Numbered from the stretch's first letter, positions 17,763 to 27,023 are shown. The stretch: 64,000 nucleotides of DNA from Synechococcales cyanobacterium C42_A2020_086 (GCA_015272325.1 JACYLU010000036.1:1-64000), one strand, 5' to 3'. The notes: generated by a model not told the origin, from the letters alone. Numbers and translations: made by a program.

Positions 17763-19349
17763 TTAGACGGTATAAATCGGTACACCAGCCATCAACCGCT
17801 CAAAGCTGGTAACTCGGGCCGTTTCGGTCGCATCGTAGACGCCGTAGATGCGCGGCAAACGACCAGAGTTGATCAACACCGTTCGCACCTCGGCATTTGT
17901 GATGGTATTGAGATTGCGACCGCTGAGCTGCGCCAAACACATGGCAATGCCGACGCCCTGCCCCACCGCTACGTTGAATTCCACAATCCGTCCTGCCGTG
18001 CTGGCTTGACCGTCAAAACCCGAGGCGGGGCTGACAACCGCCAAATTCGGAATCGATTTCAGCAGCGCGTGGTACATACCGACATTCAGCAACGGCTGCT
18101 TAAACGGCGGACTTGGTGCCCCCACCTGCGCAGCCCGCACATCCGCACCGTGAATGCCGCCCCGAGCATCAAATGCATAGCCAAAGCTGCCCAAGGCTTG
18201 ATTGATTGAGACACCACCCGCCATCATTTGAGCACCGCTGAGGGGCTGCACAACGTCCGTAATCGTCCCAGCGTGACGGATATAAAGTTCTGGTGCGGGG
18301 CGGACGGATGTAGCCCCCAGACTTCGCAGCCACTGCTCCACGAAGCTCATTTCTCGCAGCATCTCAGGAGTGGGGCGAGCGGCGTTCCGGGCTAGGGTTT
18401 CTGCCTGAGCCGCATTCACGAAAAACAGCAGCCCGTTCCAGGACAGGCGATTGGGATTCGACAAAATGGCGATGTTGGGATTGTCAAACTGAGCATTGGT
18501 TGGGGTCAGCTCCATTTTGGTGCCGCGAAACGAGTGATAGGCAATCGGCAGCGCTTCGCTGTAGACATCGATGTAGTCTACGCCAATGTCCATGCGCTTG
18601 AGTTGGCCGTTGGGATAGTACAAGTCGCGAACAATCCGCTGCTTATACGCCGGATCGCCGCCCGCTGCAATATCGAGCCACCGTTGCGCTGCACTGTCGT
18701 TCGGATCGGTGAAGCGACGCAGATAGGTGTCTTCAGTGGCTTTCAGCAGGGACGGACTTAGCCCTTCGGTTTCAAACACGAGCGTCACTGCCAATTCCGC
18801 ATCCGGCAACCCTAGCGAGGCAAATCCCGGCAGCTTTTTGACGCCTGCCGCCTGAGCCAGCTCTGCATTCACCGTGCAGTCGATGAACTGTTTACCTCGA
18901 TAGGACTCACCCCGAGTTAGCTGAATCTCGCTGATCCGATCGCCACTGCGCACCACCGAGGCAATTTCAACCCGACTGAGGATATCTGCCCCCACTTCGC
19001 TGAGCATCTGCCGCAGCACCGTGTTGGCTCGATTGGGATCCAAGGCGACTTTTCGGACTCCAGCCCGCGTCAGAAATTCTTTGTAAATAGCGGGTGGATC
19101 ACCAAAATCATCTAGACCGAGGGCCTGCCGGATAGACAGAGGCACGCTGCTGCGATCCAGGTAGGCCAAACGACCCCGCACCAAATGCCCGCCAACCCCC
19201 TCTTGGGAATTGCCCTTAAACATCACCAAGCTCCGGGGAAGCTGATTGGTACGCGCTCGATATTCTCGGGCTGCCGTTACCAGCGCCAGAATGCCGGGAA
19301 GTTCATCGCCAAAGCAAATGAAGTCGTAGGAGCGAGGAGCTTGGGTCAT
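17763..19349 (-). CDS. FAD-dependent oxidoreductase (FAD_oxidored family), substrate unknown
   Basis: 528 residues. The N-terminus 'SYDFICFGDELPGILALVTA' is a diverged dinucleotide-binding fold: the usual GxGxxG is replaced by GDELPG, as in several FAD_oxidored (PF12831-like) proteins. 'ADILSRVEIASVVRSGDRIS' and 'YRGKQFIDCTVNAELAQAAG' match the second FAD segment, and the C-terminal 'INQALGSFGYAFDARGGIHG' with 'NLAVVSPASGFDGQASTAGR' matches the last FAD-contact region. Standing alone on the minus strand, with no metabolic neighbour to suggest a substrate. ATG at 19349 chosen over GTG at 19355. Confidence 0.75.
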   Translation of the reverse strand: MTQAPRSYDFICFGDELPGILALVTAAREYRARTNQLPRSLVMFKGNSQEGVGGHLVRGRLAYLDRSSVPLSIRQALGLDDFGDPPAIYKEFLTRAGVRKVALDPNRANTVLRQMLSEVGADILSRVEIASVVRSGDRISEIQLTRGESYRGKQFIDCTVNAELAQAAGVKKLPGFASLGLPDAELAVTLVFETEGLSPSLLKATEDTYLRRFTDPNDSAAQRWLDIAAGGDPAYKQRIVRDLYYPNGQLKRMDIGVDYIDVYSEALPIAYHSFRGTKMELTPTNAQFDNPNIAILSNPNRLSWNGLLFFVNAAQAETLARNAARPTPEMLREMSFVEQWLRSLGATSVRPAPELYIRHAGTITDVVQPLSGAQMMAGGVSINQALGSFGYAFDARGGIHGADVRAAQVGAPSPPFKQPLLNVGMYHALLKSIPNLAVVSPASGFDGQASTAGRIVEFNVAVGQGVGIAMCLAQLSGRNLNTITNAEVRTVLINSGRLPRIYGVYDATETARVTSFERLMAGVPIYTV

Positions 19350-19495
19350 CAACACACCACTAACGCAATACAGGCACCAGCATAGCCGACGCCTCTAGAG
19401 ATCCCGATATTTCGTTAAGCTTTGCAACGCAGTGCAATTAGCTACAACTCCCGGTTCAGCCGCTCTCAACAATAGGGAGAAGACTCGGAGAACTC

Positions 19496-21262
19496 ATGTC
19501 AGACTGCACCACTGCTATAGACGACTCGGAAATGATGAAGACCCGCATCGTGATTTGTGGTCTTGGCCGAACCGGATACAAAGTATTTCGCCTGCTGAAG
19601 CGCCAAGGAGCGCAGGTAGTTGGCATTCACGACCGAGCCTTGCCAGCGGACATCGAGCAAGCCGACGCTGAGGACATTGTGATTGGGAAACCCTGGACGG
19701 CCGAGACGTTGCAGGCAGCGGGCATTCAGGAGGCGCAAACCCTTGTCCTGACGGCTGGCGATGATGCTACCAATCTGGCGGTACTGACCCAGGCACGGGT
19801 GCTAAATCCTCAGATCCGAATTGTGAATCGCCTGTTTAACGCTAGCCTCGGTGACCGCCTAGACCAGACCCTGCCAGATCACTTGTCGATGAGTGTGGCA
19901 GCCCTGTCAGCTCCGGTCTTTGCTTTTGCCGCCTTAGGCAGCCGGGCGATTGGGCAACTGCGGCTGTTCAACCAAATTTGGCCCATCCGGGAAGAGTATA
20001 TTGACGACAATCATCCCTGGCGCGGTCGGAAGCTGAGCGAACTCTGGGAAGACCGCTCGCGGATGCTAATCTATTATCTGCCGGTGCGTAGCCGTATGGA
20101 CTTAGTATCGGCGGTCGTGTGCGGCAAGCATTTGCAGCCCGGTGATCGGCTGATTATTGCAACCCAACCGCAAGTGCAGGCGGTGCGGCGTTCGCTGCGG
20201 CAGAAGTTTTTGGAGGTCGTTACCAGCTTCCGTTACTTTCAGCAGCATGTCCGCCCTACGGTCATTGTCTCGGTAGCGCTGCTGCTGACTATTCTCCTGC
20301 CAACCCTGATCTATACCGTTGCTACGTTCCAAACGTCGCTGGTGGATGCGCTCTATTTCTCAGTGGGGTTGGTGACGGGTGCCGGCGGCAATGAAGGGGT
20401 CGTTGAAAAAGCACCGGACGATATCAAACTATTCACCGTACTGATTATGCTGGTCGGCGCAGCGGTCGTTGGTATCTTTTACGCCCTGCTCAACGATTTG
20501 ATTCTAGGAACCCGCCTCCAACAGCTCTGGAGCACTGCCCGAGTTCCCTATCGCCATCACTACATTGTCTGTGGTTTGGGAGGAGTCGGTATCCAGACAG
20601 TAAAACAGCTGCGAGCAAACGGCTGCGAAGTGGTTGTCATCGAACGCGACCCCAACAACCGCTTCCTGAGTGAAGCCCGCTCGTTAAAGGTGCCAGTGAT
20701 TCACGGCGATGCTAACTTAGCCGTAACGCTAGAAACCGCCCATGCGGAAGGAGCGGCTGCTCTGCTAGCCGTCACGAGCGACGATGTGGTTAACTTGGAA
20801 ATTGCCTTAACCGCCAAAGGACTCGCACCTCGCCTGCCCGTAATCGTCCGCAACCAGAATCCCCATTTTGCCCCTTTAGCGCAGCAGGTGTTTGAGTTTG
20901 AAGCCGTGCTCAGTCCAGCTGAACTGTCGGCTCCTTCCTTTGCGGCTGCCGCCCTCGGGGGACGAATTTTAGGCAACGGCATGACCGCCGATACCCTGTG
21001 GATTTCCCTGGCTACCTTGATTACGCCCGCCCATCCTTTCTGTGGCAAGCGCGTTAAGGATGTGGCAATGGCAGCCGACTTCGTGCCGCTCTACCTAGAG
21101 ACACAGCACCAAACCACCCACGGCTGGAACCTGCTGGATGTCGATCTGCATCCGGGTGATGTGCTTTACCTAACCATTCCTGCTACCCAACTAGAGCAGC
21201 TCTGGCGTAGCTCTGCCTCATCTCTGTCTACCCCAGTCCACTCGTCCGAACTGCTTTACTAG
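19496..21262 (+). CDS. RCK-pore-RCK ion-channel-like protein (two TrkA-N/TrkA-C modules)
   Basis: 588 residues. An N-terminal NAD-binding TrkA-N domain ('TRIVICGLGRTGYKVFRLLK') plus a TrkA-C-like part reach residue about 235. Then come two membrane helices around a re-entrant loop (about 255-335), and a second TrkA-N ('HYIVCGLGGVGIQTVKQLRA') with a TrkA-C domain to the end. The loop reads 'ALYFSVGLVTGAGGNEG': the potassium selectivity filter TVGYGD is not conserved. This resembles cyanobacterial putative potassium-channel proteins and, by its unusual filter, CASTOR/POLLUX-like channels; ion specificity cannot be told. The 5' ATG at 19496 is used; M13 or M14 are also possible starts. Confidence 0.82.
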   Translation: MSDCTTAIDDSEMMKTRIVICGLGRTGYKVFRLLKRQGAQVVGIHDRALPADIEQADAEDIVIGKPWTAETLQAAGIQEAQTLVLTAGDDATNLAVLTQARVLNPQIRIVNRLFNASLGDRLDQTLPDHLSMSVAALSAPVFAFAALGSRAIGQLRLFNQIWPIREEYIDDNHPWRGRKLSELWEDRSRMLIYYLPVRSRMDLVSAVVCGKHLQPGDRLIIATQPQVQAVRRSLRQKFLEVVTSFRYFQQHVRPTVIVSVALLLTILLPTLIYTVATFQTSLVDALYFSVGLVTGAGGNEGVVEKAPDDIKLFTVLIMLVGAAVVGIFYALLNDLILGTRLQQLWSTARVPYRHHYIVCGLGGVGIQTVKQLRANGCEVVVIERDPNNRFLSEARSLKVPVIHGDANLAVTLETAHAEGAAALLAVTSDDVVNLEIALTAKGLAPRLPVIVRNQNPHFAPLAQQVFEFEAVLSPAELSAPSFAAAALGGRILGNGMTADTLWISLATLITPAHPFCGKRVKDVAMAADFVPLYLETQHQTTHGWNLLDVDLHPGDVLYLTIPATQLEQLWRSSASSLSTPVHSSELLY

Positions 21263-21297
21263 TCGCCCAGGGCATTCCCACCATAATCTACTGCAAT

Positions 21298-21834
21298 CTA
21301 CTGCACGCCAATCAGCCGTAGGAAATTACCATAAACCGGGATGGTGGCAATGATCCAGTAGGCAATACCGGCACCGGCGACACCGCCAATGAAAAAGTTG
21401 GTCGCAAATCGGGTCCATCCTGAAACCGTCTTAAACTCTGGTGGTGGTTGTGTCGTGATCGGGGCAATAGGAGGCAAGGGACGGCTAGCGGCATAGAGTA
21501 GGATCGCTAGCGTGGCCAGCAACACCATCCCCAAGGCAGAGAGTAAACCAATGAAATTGCTCAAGTGGGTGTGCCGCAATGGGTTAAAGGTGGCAAAGGG
21601 CCCCACCAGCCAGTACCCATGGGCTAAACCGATCTCCAGTCCTCGCCGCTGAATGGAAATGCCCGGACGATAGGCCGATAAGCGGTTAATATAGCTCCGC
21701 GTTAGTGCAGACGCATTGATAGGAGTGGCAAGATTACCCACTTGCGGATCATTGGCGGCATGCACCACCTCACGATTGCGAGGATCCTCAGGGCGATTGC
21801 TGGAGCGGTCGATGCGTTCAACAAGCTGTGCCAT
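21298..21834 (-). CDS. psaL: Photosystem I reaction centre subunit XI
   Basis: 178 residues with PsaL hallmarks: 'DPQVGNLATPINASALTRSY', 'RRGLEIGLAHGYWLVGPFA', then two helices ('IGLLSALGMVLLATLAILLY') and 'GWTRFATNFFIGGVAGAGIA'. PsaL forms the trimerisation or tetramerisation interface of photosystem I in the thylakoid membrane. The ATG at 21834 has GGAG 9 bases before it; an in-frame ATG at 21849 lacks one. The gene is solitary: no psaI, psaF or psaJ could be seen on either side. Confidence 0.96.
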   Translation of the reverse strand: MAQLVERIDRSSNRPEDPRNREVVHAANDPQVGNLATPINASALTRSYINRLSAYRPGISIQRRGLEIGLAHGYWLVGPFATFNPLRHTHLSNFIGLLSALGMVLLATLAILLYAASRPLPPIAPITTQPPPEFKTVSGWTRFATNFFIGGVAGAGIAYWIIATIPVYGNFLRLIGVQ

Positions 21835-22274
21835 AGGAGGTGACTCCATTCAACGATAGGACGTTTTGTAGAGGCTTTGTAGACGTTAATGAGTGCTGCC
21901 CAGCTAGACGGGTAGCGATCATGCTAAAAATGATTTCGCAGCAAAACATCTGTCTTAAGCCGCAAACTCACTCTAGCTATCCTCTCCTTTGAGAAAGAGC
22001 TGCTCATGCTGGCGACAGCACCAGTTTTTTGAGGGTGATCCATTTAATTCAGCTTGACTTAAACTAGAGTCCGCCCTCATCTCTGATACGCACCTCTGAT
22101 ATCTGTTATTCGTTTGCTTCATTGTTAATCATTGATTCTAGTAGTCCGCTGCTCGCTCAGCCAATAGAGTTGGATGCCCAAATTTGGGAACAGGTCATAA
22201 CAGAGATCAATACAGAGATCAACAGAGATGGGCAGGTACGACAATGAAGTTAGTAGACTTTAAGGACGAACAGA
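21835..22274. other. Divergent intergenic region between psaL and RTX gene
   Basis: 440 bases without a credible ORF. It must carry the promoters of psaL (leftward) and of the RTX gene (rightward). A Shine-Dalgarno AAGGA lies 8 bases before the RTX ATG. Three CAGAGAT-containing repeats near the right end are listed separately. Confidence 0.55.
22200..22230. repeat. Three direct repeats ACAGAGAT(CAA)
   Basis: ACAGAGATCAA, ACAGAGATCA and ACAGAGATG start at 22200, 22212 and 22222, ending about 45 bases before the RTX gene ATG. They could be slippage products or an operator; no family match is claimed. Confidence 0.4.
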
Positions 22275-23060
22275 ATGCAATTACGAGGATTCTTTGATGA
22301 TATCGTGGATGGCGTTGTTGATATTTTTGACGACGTGACGGATGAAATTATAGACAATATTGATAATGACATCGATAATTTCATCGATGATTTTGACGAT
22401 ATCAGCGATATTTTTAATGACAGCAACAATGATGATAATGATGATCGCAAGGATCAAGACCAGGACAATGACCAAAACGGCAGCGATCGGGGGCAGCGGC
22501 GAGGCAGCCGAGGCAACGATACGATTGTAGGCAGCAATCGGAATGAAACCCTCCGCGGCTTGCAGGGTGATGACCGCATCGATGGGCGCAATGGCAACGA
22601 TACGCTTCTAGGCGGTGCTGGAGACGATACGCTGCTGGGCAACAACGGCAACGATCGCTTGCTCGGTGAGTCTGGGGACGATGCCCTATCGGGTGGAGAT
22701 GGGCGCGACCGGCTCGAGGGCGGCAGCGGCAACGATGTCTTGGTGGGCGGCAGGGGCAATGATGCGCTGAATGGCGGCAACGGTCGAGATACCCTGTTTG
22801 GTGGCAATACTGGGCGAGACATTTTGCTGGGCGCGGGCGGCAGCGATACCTTTGTGGCCCAACGGCGGGCAGGACTCGATCAAGTGGTGGACTATCAAGA
22901 TGGACAGGATCGGATCCAACTCGAAGGGCTAGCGTTTCGCCAGCTCGTGCTCACCCAGCAAACGAACGGCACGCTGATTAGCATTGGCACTGATCCGCTG
23001 CTCTTTTTGAACGGCGTTGCGGCGACCGCGCTGACTAGCGGTGATTTTGTGGTGGGGTAA
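22275..23060 (+). CDS. RTX calcium-binding repeat protein with acidic N-terminal segment
   Basis: 261 residues. Residues 1-65 are extremely rich in Asp with Ile and Asn ('DVTDEIIDNIDNDIDNFIDD'), encoded by GAT/GAC-rich low-complexity DNA. Residues about 85-185 contain tandem nonapeptide repeats of the GGxGxDxLx type ('LLGGAGDDTLLGNNGNDRLL', 'LEGGSGNDVLVGGRGNDALN'), which fold as a calcium-filled beta-roll. The last 70 residues resemble the C-terminal cap and uncleaved secretion signal of type I-secreted RTX proteins. No type I ABC exporter or TolC gene is adjacent. Function (adhesin, S-layer or matrix protein) is not deducible; no catalytic domain is seen. Start supported by AAGGA 8 bases upstream. 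Confidence 0.85.
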   Translation: MQLRGFFDDIVDGVVDIFDDVTDEIIDNIDNDIDNFIDDFDDISDIFNDSNNDDNDDRKDQDQDNDQNGSDRGQRRGSRGNDTIVGSNRNETLRGLQGDDRIDGRNGNDTLLGGAGDDTLLGNNGNDRLLGESGDDALSGGDGRDRLEGGSGNDVLVGGRGNDALNGGNGRDTLFGGNTGRDILLGAGGSDTFVAQRRAGLDQVVDYQDGQDRIQLEGLAFRQLVLTQQTNGTLISIGTDPLLFLNGVAATALTSGDFVVG

Positions 23061-23140
23061 AGAAGCGGACCTGCTACCATCGCCCTCTATAATGATTCAT
23101 GCTGTCCGCGTTTCTCCTGCCGCTATCCCACCGCTATCCC

Positions 23141-24463
23141 ATGAATGCCAAGCCAAAAATCATTGTCCTGGATGATGATCCCACGGGATCCCAGACGGTT
23201 CATAGTTGCCTGCTGCTAATGAAGTGGGATGTGGAGACCCTACGGCTCGGCTTGGCGGACGAGTCGCCGATTTTTTTTGTGCTCACCAACACGCGAGCCA
23301 TGACGCCCGAAAAAGCACTGGAGACAACTCGGGAGGTCTGTCAAAACCTGAAGCTGGCAATCGCGGCCGAGCAGGTACAGGATTTTCTGGTGGTTAGCCG
23401 CTCAGATTCGACGCTGCGAGGGCACTATCCGGTAGAAACCGACGCCATTGCCGCGGAACTAGGTCCCTTCGACGCCCATTTCCTAACGCCGGCCTTCTTT
23501 GAAGGCGGACGGATCACCCGCGACAGTGTCCATTACCTGCTGGTGAATGGTGTGCCGACGCCGGTGCATGAAACCGAATTCGCTCAGGATTCAGTGTTTG
23601 GCTACCGGCATAGCTACCTGCCCGACTATGTAGCCGAAAAAACTGAGGGACGGATTCCAGCCGAGGCGGTGCAGCGCTTTTTGCTAGCCGACATTCGAGC
23701 AGGCGTCCTAGATCGGCTGATGCAGCTCCACGACAATCAGTGTGTGGCAGTTGATGCCGAAACCCAGGAAGACATGAATCGGTTTGCAACCGACGTGCTA
23801 GCAGCCGCCTCGCGAGGCAAGCGCTTTTTGTTTCGCAGTGCCGCTAGCCTGCTAACTGCATTAGCTAACCTGCCGCCTCAGCCGGTTGCTCCTGAAGCCA
23901 TGGCCCGCTATGTCCGTAATGGCAAACCGGGAGCGGTGATTGTCGGGTCCCATGTCAAGAAAACCACCGAGCAGCTCGAAGCCCTGCTGCAGGCTCCCGG
24001 AACCGCACCAATTGAAGTGAACGTCGAGCATCTGTTGGATGCACCCGAGCAGCGAACCGACTTGCTGCACTCGGTTTTGCAGCAGGTGCACCAGGTGCAT
24101 CAGGCAGGCAAAACACCGGTGATCTTTACAAGCCGCCAAGAGCTCACCTTCAACGACGCTCAAACTCGACTGGACTTTGGTGTTGCCGTCTCGACCTTAC
24201 TCATGGACATTCTCCGGGGGCTGCCAGCCGACATTGGCTTCCTGATCAGTAAAGGCGGCATTACCTCCAACGATACCCTCAGTACCGGCTTGGCCCTGAC
24301 CACCGCTCGCCTGCTGGGGCAAATCCTGCCGGGAGTATCGGTGGTGCATACTCCTAGCGATCACCCTCAGTTTCCCAGTTTGCCGGTGGTGCTGTTTCCA
24401 GGCAACGTGGGCGATCGCTTGGCCTTGGCTTCGGCTTATCAGCGGTTGAGCCGTTCTCTCTAG
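23141..24463 (+). CDS. Four-carbon acid sugar kinase family protein (DUF1537, OtnK/DtnK-like)
   Basis: 440 residues. The N-terminal domain begins 'IIVLDDDPTGSQTVHSCLLL', the DDxTG signature of the family, with 'SRSDSTLRGHYPVETDAIAA' characteristic of the substrate domain and 'LTPAFFEGGRITRDSVHYLL' nearby. The C-terminal nucleotide-binding domain contains 'LISKGGITSNDTLSTGLAL' and 'GVSVVHTPSDHPQFPSLPVV'. Family members phosphorylate four-carbon acid sugars such as 3-oxo-tetronate. The usual partners (tetronate dehydrogenase, PdxA2) are absent, so the substrate is unknown. The ATG at 23141 is preferred because the family starts just before the DDxTG strand; another ATG is at 23099. Confidence 0.85.
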   Translation: MNAKPKIIVLDDDPTGSQTVHSCLLLMKWDVETLRLGLADESPIFFVLTNTRAMTPEKALETTREVCQNLKLAIAAEQVQDFLVVSRSDSTLRGHYPVETDAIAAELGPFDAHFLTPAFFEGGRITRDSVHYLLVNGVPTPVHETEFAQDSVFGYRHSYLPDYVAEKTEGRIPAEAVQRFLLADIRAGVLDRLMQLHDNQCVAVDAETQEDMNRFATDVLAAASRGKRFLFRSAASLLTALANLPPQPVAPEAMARYVRNGKPGAVIVGSHVKKTTEQLEALLQAPGTAPIEVNVEHLLDAPEQRTDLLHSVLQQVHQVHQAGKTPVIFTSRQELTFNDAQTRLDFGVAVSTLLMDILRGLPADIGFLISKGGITSNDTLSTGLALTTARLLGQILPGVSVVHTPSDHPQFPSLPVVLFPGNVGDRLALASAYQRLSRSL

Positions 24464-24493
24464 TGCTCTCTAATCGAAACGGATCGAACTGAA

Positions 24494-25078
24494 CTAATCG
24501 AATTGCGCGAGCTTGCTGCGAATCTCCTCGACTCGCTTGCGGTTTACTCCCAGATCCGACTGCCCCAACCGAGAGGCAGAGCGCACCTGCAAGAACCCTG
24601 GAGTGCTGGGATCGAAATAGAACTCGACATCATCCACAAAGCCCATCAGCGCACTGGTGAACTCAGCATAGAGGTAGTCGTCGCTGGCGGTGACAATCTT
24701 GGTGCGCTCCATTCCTTCAATGATGGACTTCAGTCTGGCCATCACTTCAGCAGGGTCTGCGGTGTAAACAATGGGAGCAATCTTATGTTCGGTGTCGGTC
24801 TCTGCGGCTTGGCTGCTAACGCAGTTGGGCGTATTAGGACAGGGCGCAAACTTGCCGTCTTTGATGCCCAGATTGGTTGGGCGGGTACCGGAAAACGAAA
24901 AGAGTGGTTTGCTAGCCATAGCAACATCCAATGTCGGTGATGTAAGGGCAGGAGAGGACGAGGCAACCGATGCAGACAACAGGGAACGGGGTGAAGCTGC
25001 TAGAGGCGCAGCCAATCCTAACCAGCAGCAGACGGTTAGGCACAAAGCCAGGCACAACGAATATCCAGACTGAATCAT
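24494..25078 (-). CDS. DUF1499 domain protein with signal peptide
   Basis: 194 residues. The N-terminus has a hydrophobic 'LCLALCLTVCCWLGLAAPLA' signal segment and a likely cleavage after ASP or ASA, followed by an Ala/Ser-rich linker. DUF1499 occupies residues about 75-194: 'FAPCPNTPNCVSSQA', 'LYAEFTSALMGFVDDVEFYF' and 'VRSASRLGQSDLGVNRKRVE' are its conserved blocks. Function unknown; it is probably exported to periplasm or thylakoid lumen. AAGGA lies 6 bases before the ATG. It follows the VOC gene by 10 bases and is likely cotranscribed with it. Confidence 0.85.
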   Translation of the reverse strand: MIQSGYSLCLALCLTVCCWLGLAAPLAASPRSLLSASVASSSPALTSPTLDVAMASKPLFSFSGTRPTNLGIKDGKFAPCPNTPNCVSSQAAETDTEHKIAPIVYTADPAEVMARLKSIIEGMERTKIVTASDDYLYAEFTSALMGFVDDVEFYFDPSTPGFLQVRSASRLGQSDLGVNRKRVEEIRSKLAQFD

Positions 25079-25088
25079 GGCGCTTCCT

Positions 25089-25481
25089 TTACATTACTTC
25101 ACCTAGTATCGCCTTTCGTGCAAAACTTTCATGCAAAATCAGTCGATTCCCTGCGGGATCGTAAACATACACCTCTCGCCCGTGGGAGGCAGTGGTGATC
25201 TCGCTGGCTGGCAGACAGCCCAAAGCCGCCGCTTGGGCAATCGCTGCTTCTAACTGCTCGACTTCTACGCACAGACTCATGCTGCCGGCTCGCCCCGCAA
25301 ACTCAGCACAATGACTAGGTTTGGGTTGAAAAATGCCCAGGCGTAACCCTGGTAGCTCAAACTCAGCATAAACCGGCGGCTGATGCACCACAGGTTGTCT
25401 ACCAAACAACGCCGCATAAAAGGGGACAAGGGTTTTGCCCTCAGGGTCGGCTAACGCAACAAACACGGTATGGACTTGCAT
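25089..25481 (-). CDS. VOC (glyoxalase/bleomycin-resistance fold) family protein
   Basis: 130 residues with a vicinal oxygen chelate fold: 'VHTVFVALADPEGKTLVPFY' opening strand and helix, 'GLRLGIFQPKPSHCAEFAGR', and the C-terminal 'SHGREVYVYDPAGNRLILHE', whose DPAGN turn is typical. Metal ligands are not obviously complete, so it may be a binding protein rather than an enzyme. The ATG at 25481 is chosen; an upstream start would be TTG. First gene of a two-gene unit with DUF1499. Confidence 0.8.
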   Translation of the reverse strand: MQVHTVFVALADPEGKTLVPFYAALFGRQPVVHQPPVYAEFELPGLRLGIFQPKPSHCAEFAGRAGSMSLCVEVEQLEAAIAQAAALGCLPASEITTASHGREVYVYDPAGNRLILHESFARKAILGEVM

Positions 25482-25542
25482 AGCTAAGCTGTTCCAACAA
25501 CGTTCCAACAACTACCTATGAGCCGAATTGTCCTCTACTATT

Positions 25543-25593
25543 CATGGTCCTCGTCATAGTCCTCGACTCATAGTCCTCGTCATAGTCCTCGAC
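25543..25593. repeat. Four tandem 12-14-bp repeats CATAGTCCTCG
   Basis: Units begin at 25543 (CATGGTCCTCGT), 25555 (CATAGTCCTCGACT), 25569 (CATAGTCCTCGT) and 25581 (CATAGTCCTCGAC). The alternating end (GT or GACT) suggests duplication of a two-unit block. It lies between the VOC gene and aspC in a 375-base region otherwise without genes. Confidence 0.7.
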
Positions 25594-25856
25594 GTCTTCG
25601 CGGATTCATATCAACATGCACATTGAACCATATACCTCATCCCTCCCAGTACTTTGATGTTGTTGTTCAACTATTGCTGCAAGCGTGGACCTTCGTCTCA
25701 GAGAGGGAGGGTTTGAGTCGCCAGTATGCAGCCCGAACAGCCAGAAGCCAGCTAAATGTGAGGATTATCTAACAATTCTCAACCTCGTCAACGCCGATCA
25801 GGTAAGGTAGTTGAACAAGATTCGCTTATACGCACTCAACACTTCTTGGGATGAGC

Positions 25857-27023
25857 ATGAAACTGGCAACGCGCATTGAGCAGGTGACACCGTCCATGAC
25901 CTTGGCTATCGATACCAAAGCCAAGGCAATGAAGCGAGAAGGCATTGATGTCATCAGTTTCAGCGTGGGTGAGCCTGACTTCAATACTCCTGCCCATATT
26001 CGAGCGGCGGCGGCGGCGGCTCTAGAGCAGGGCAAAACCCGCTATGGCCCTGCAGCCGGTGAACCTAAGCTGCGGGAGGTGATTGCCCAGAAGCTGCAAA
26101 AGGACAACAACCTCTGCTACGCCGCTGAGAATATTGTGGTCACCAATGGCGGCAAGCACTCGCTGTTTAACATCATGCTGGTGCTGATCGAGCCTGGAGA
26201 TGAAGTGATTATTCCTGCGCCCTACTGGGTCAGCTATCCAGAAATGGTGAAGCTGGCAGGAGGAGTGCCGGTTATTGTATCCACCTCGCTCGATCAGCAG
26301 TTTAAGATGACGCCGGAGCAGTTGCGGCAGGCGATTACTCCCAAGACCAAACTGCTTGTGCTCAACTCGCCTTCCAATCCCACGGGCATGGTCTACACCC
26401 CTGATGAGATCCGCGCCTTGGCCCAGGTAGTGATTGACCATGATTTGTGGGTGATCTCCGATGAAATCTACGAAAAGCTGCTTTACGATGGGGCAGAGCA
26501 TCTCAGCATCGGTGCCGTCAGCCCGGAGGCTTTTGAGCATACCATCATTAGCAGCGGTTTCGCCAAAACCTATGCCATGACCGGCTGGCGCGTGGGCTTT
26601 CTAGCGGCTCCTGTGCCAATTGCTAAAGCGGCTATTACCCTCCAAAGCCATAGTACCTCGAATGTCTGTACCTTTGCTCAATATGGCGCGATGGCCGCCT
26701 ACGAAGGCTCGCAAGACTGTGTTCAAGAAATGCTGCAAGCCTTTACTGAGCGGCGTCAGGTGATTTTGGATGCGGTGAATGCTATTCCTGGGTTCGTTTG
26801 TCCTAAACCCAATGGCGCTTTCTATGTGTTCGTCAACATCAGCAAAACCGGCTTAAGCTCGCTAGAGTTCTGCAGCACGCTGCTCGATGCCTACCATGTA
26901 GCCGCTGTACCCGGAGTTGCCTTTGGGGCCGACGACTGTATCCGCCTTTCCTACGCTACCGATCTCAATAGTATTCATACCGGTATGGAGCGGATTCAGA
27001 AATACGTACAAACCCTTGTGTGA
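25857..27023 (+). CDS. aspC: Pyridoxal-phosphate aspartate aminotransferase, class I (Ib type)
   Basis: 388 residues, fold type I aminotransferase. Signature blocks: '[20 protein letters not shown]', '[20 protein letters not shown]', '[20 protein letters not shown]', '[15 protein letters not shown]' with the pyridine-binding Asp, and the lysine motif '[20 protein letters not shown]', where K237 forms the Schiff base. This short Ib type interconverts aspartate and 2-oxoglutarate; in some cyanobacteria it also accepts prephenate. The ATG at 25857 has GGGA 5 bases before it; the overlapping ATG at 25851 lacks a ribosome site. Confidence 0.92.
   Translation: MKLATRIEQVTPSMTLAIDTKAKAMKREGIDVISFSVGEPDFNTPAHIRAAAAAALEQGKTRYGPAAGEPKLREVIAQKLQKDNNLCYAAENIVVTNGGKHSLFNIMLVLIEPGDEVIIPAPYWVSYPEMVKLAGGVPVIVSTSLDQQFKMTPEQLRQAITPKTKLLVLNSPSNPTGMVYTPDEIRALAQVVIDHDLWVISDEIYEKLLYDGAEHLSIGAVSPEAFEHTIISSGFAKTYAMTGWRVGFLAAPVPIAKAAITLQSHSTSNVCTFAQYGAMAAYEGSQDCVQEMLQAFTERRQVILDAVNAIPGFVCPKPNGAFYVFVNISKTGLSSLEFCSTLLDAYHVAAVPGVAFGADDCIRLSYATDLNSIHTGMERIQKYVQTLV

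Noticed and set aside
17525-17812. Plus-strand ORF of 95 codons between pstS and the flavoprotein gene
   Set aside because: No ribosome-binding site or domain, and it runs into the opposite-strand flavoprotein gene.
22281-22475. Minus-strand isoleucine-rich ORF opposite the RTX gene
   Set aside because: It is the complement of the GAT/GAC low-complexity stretch of the RTX gene; hydrophobicity is an artefact.
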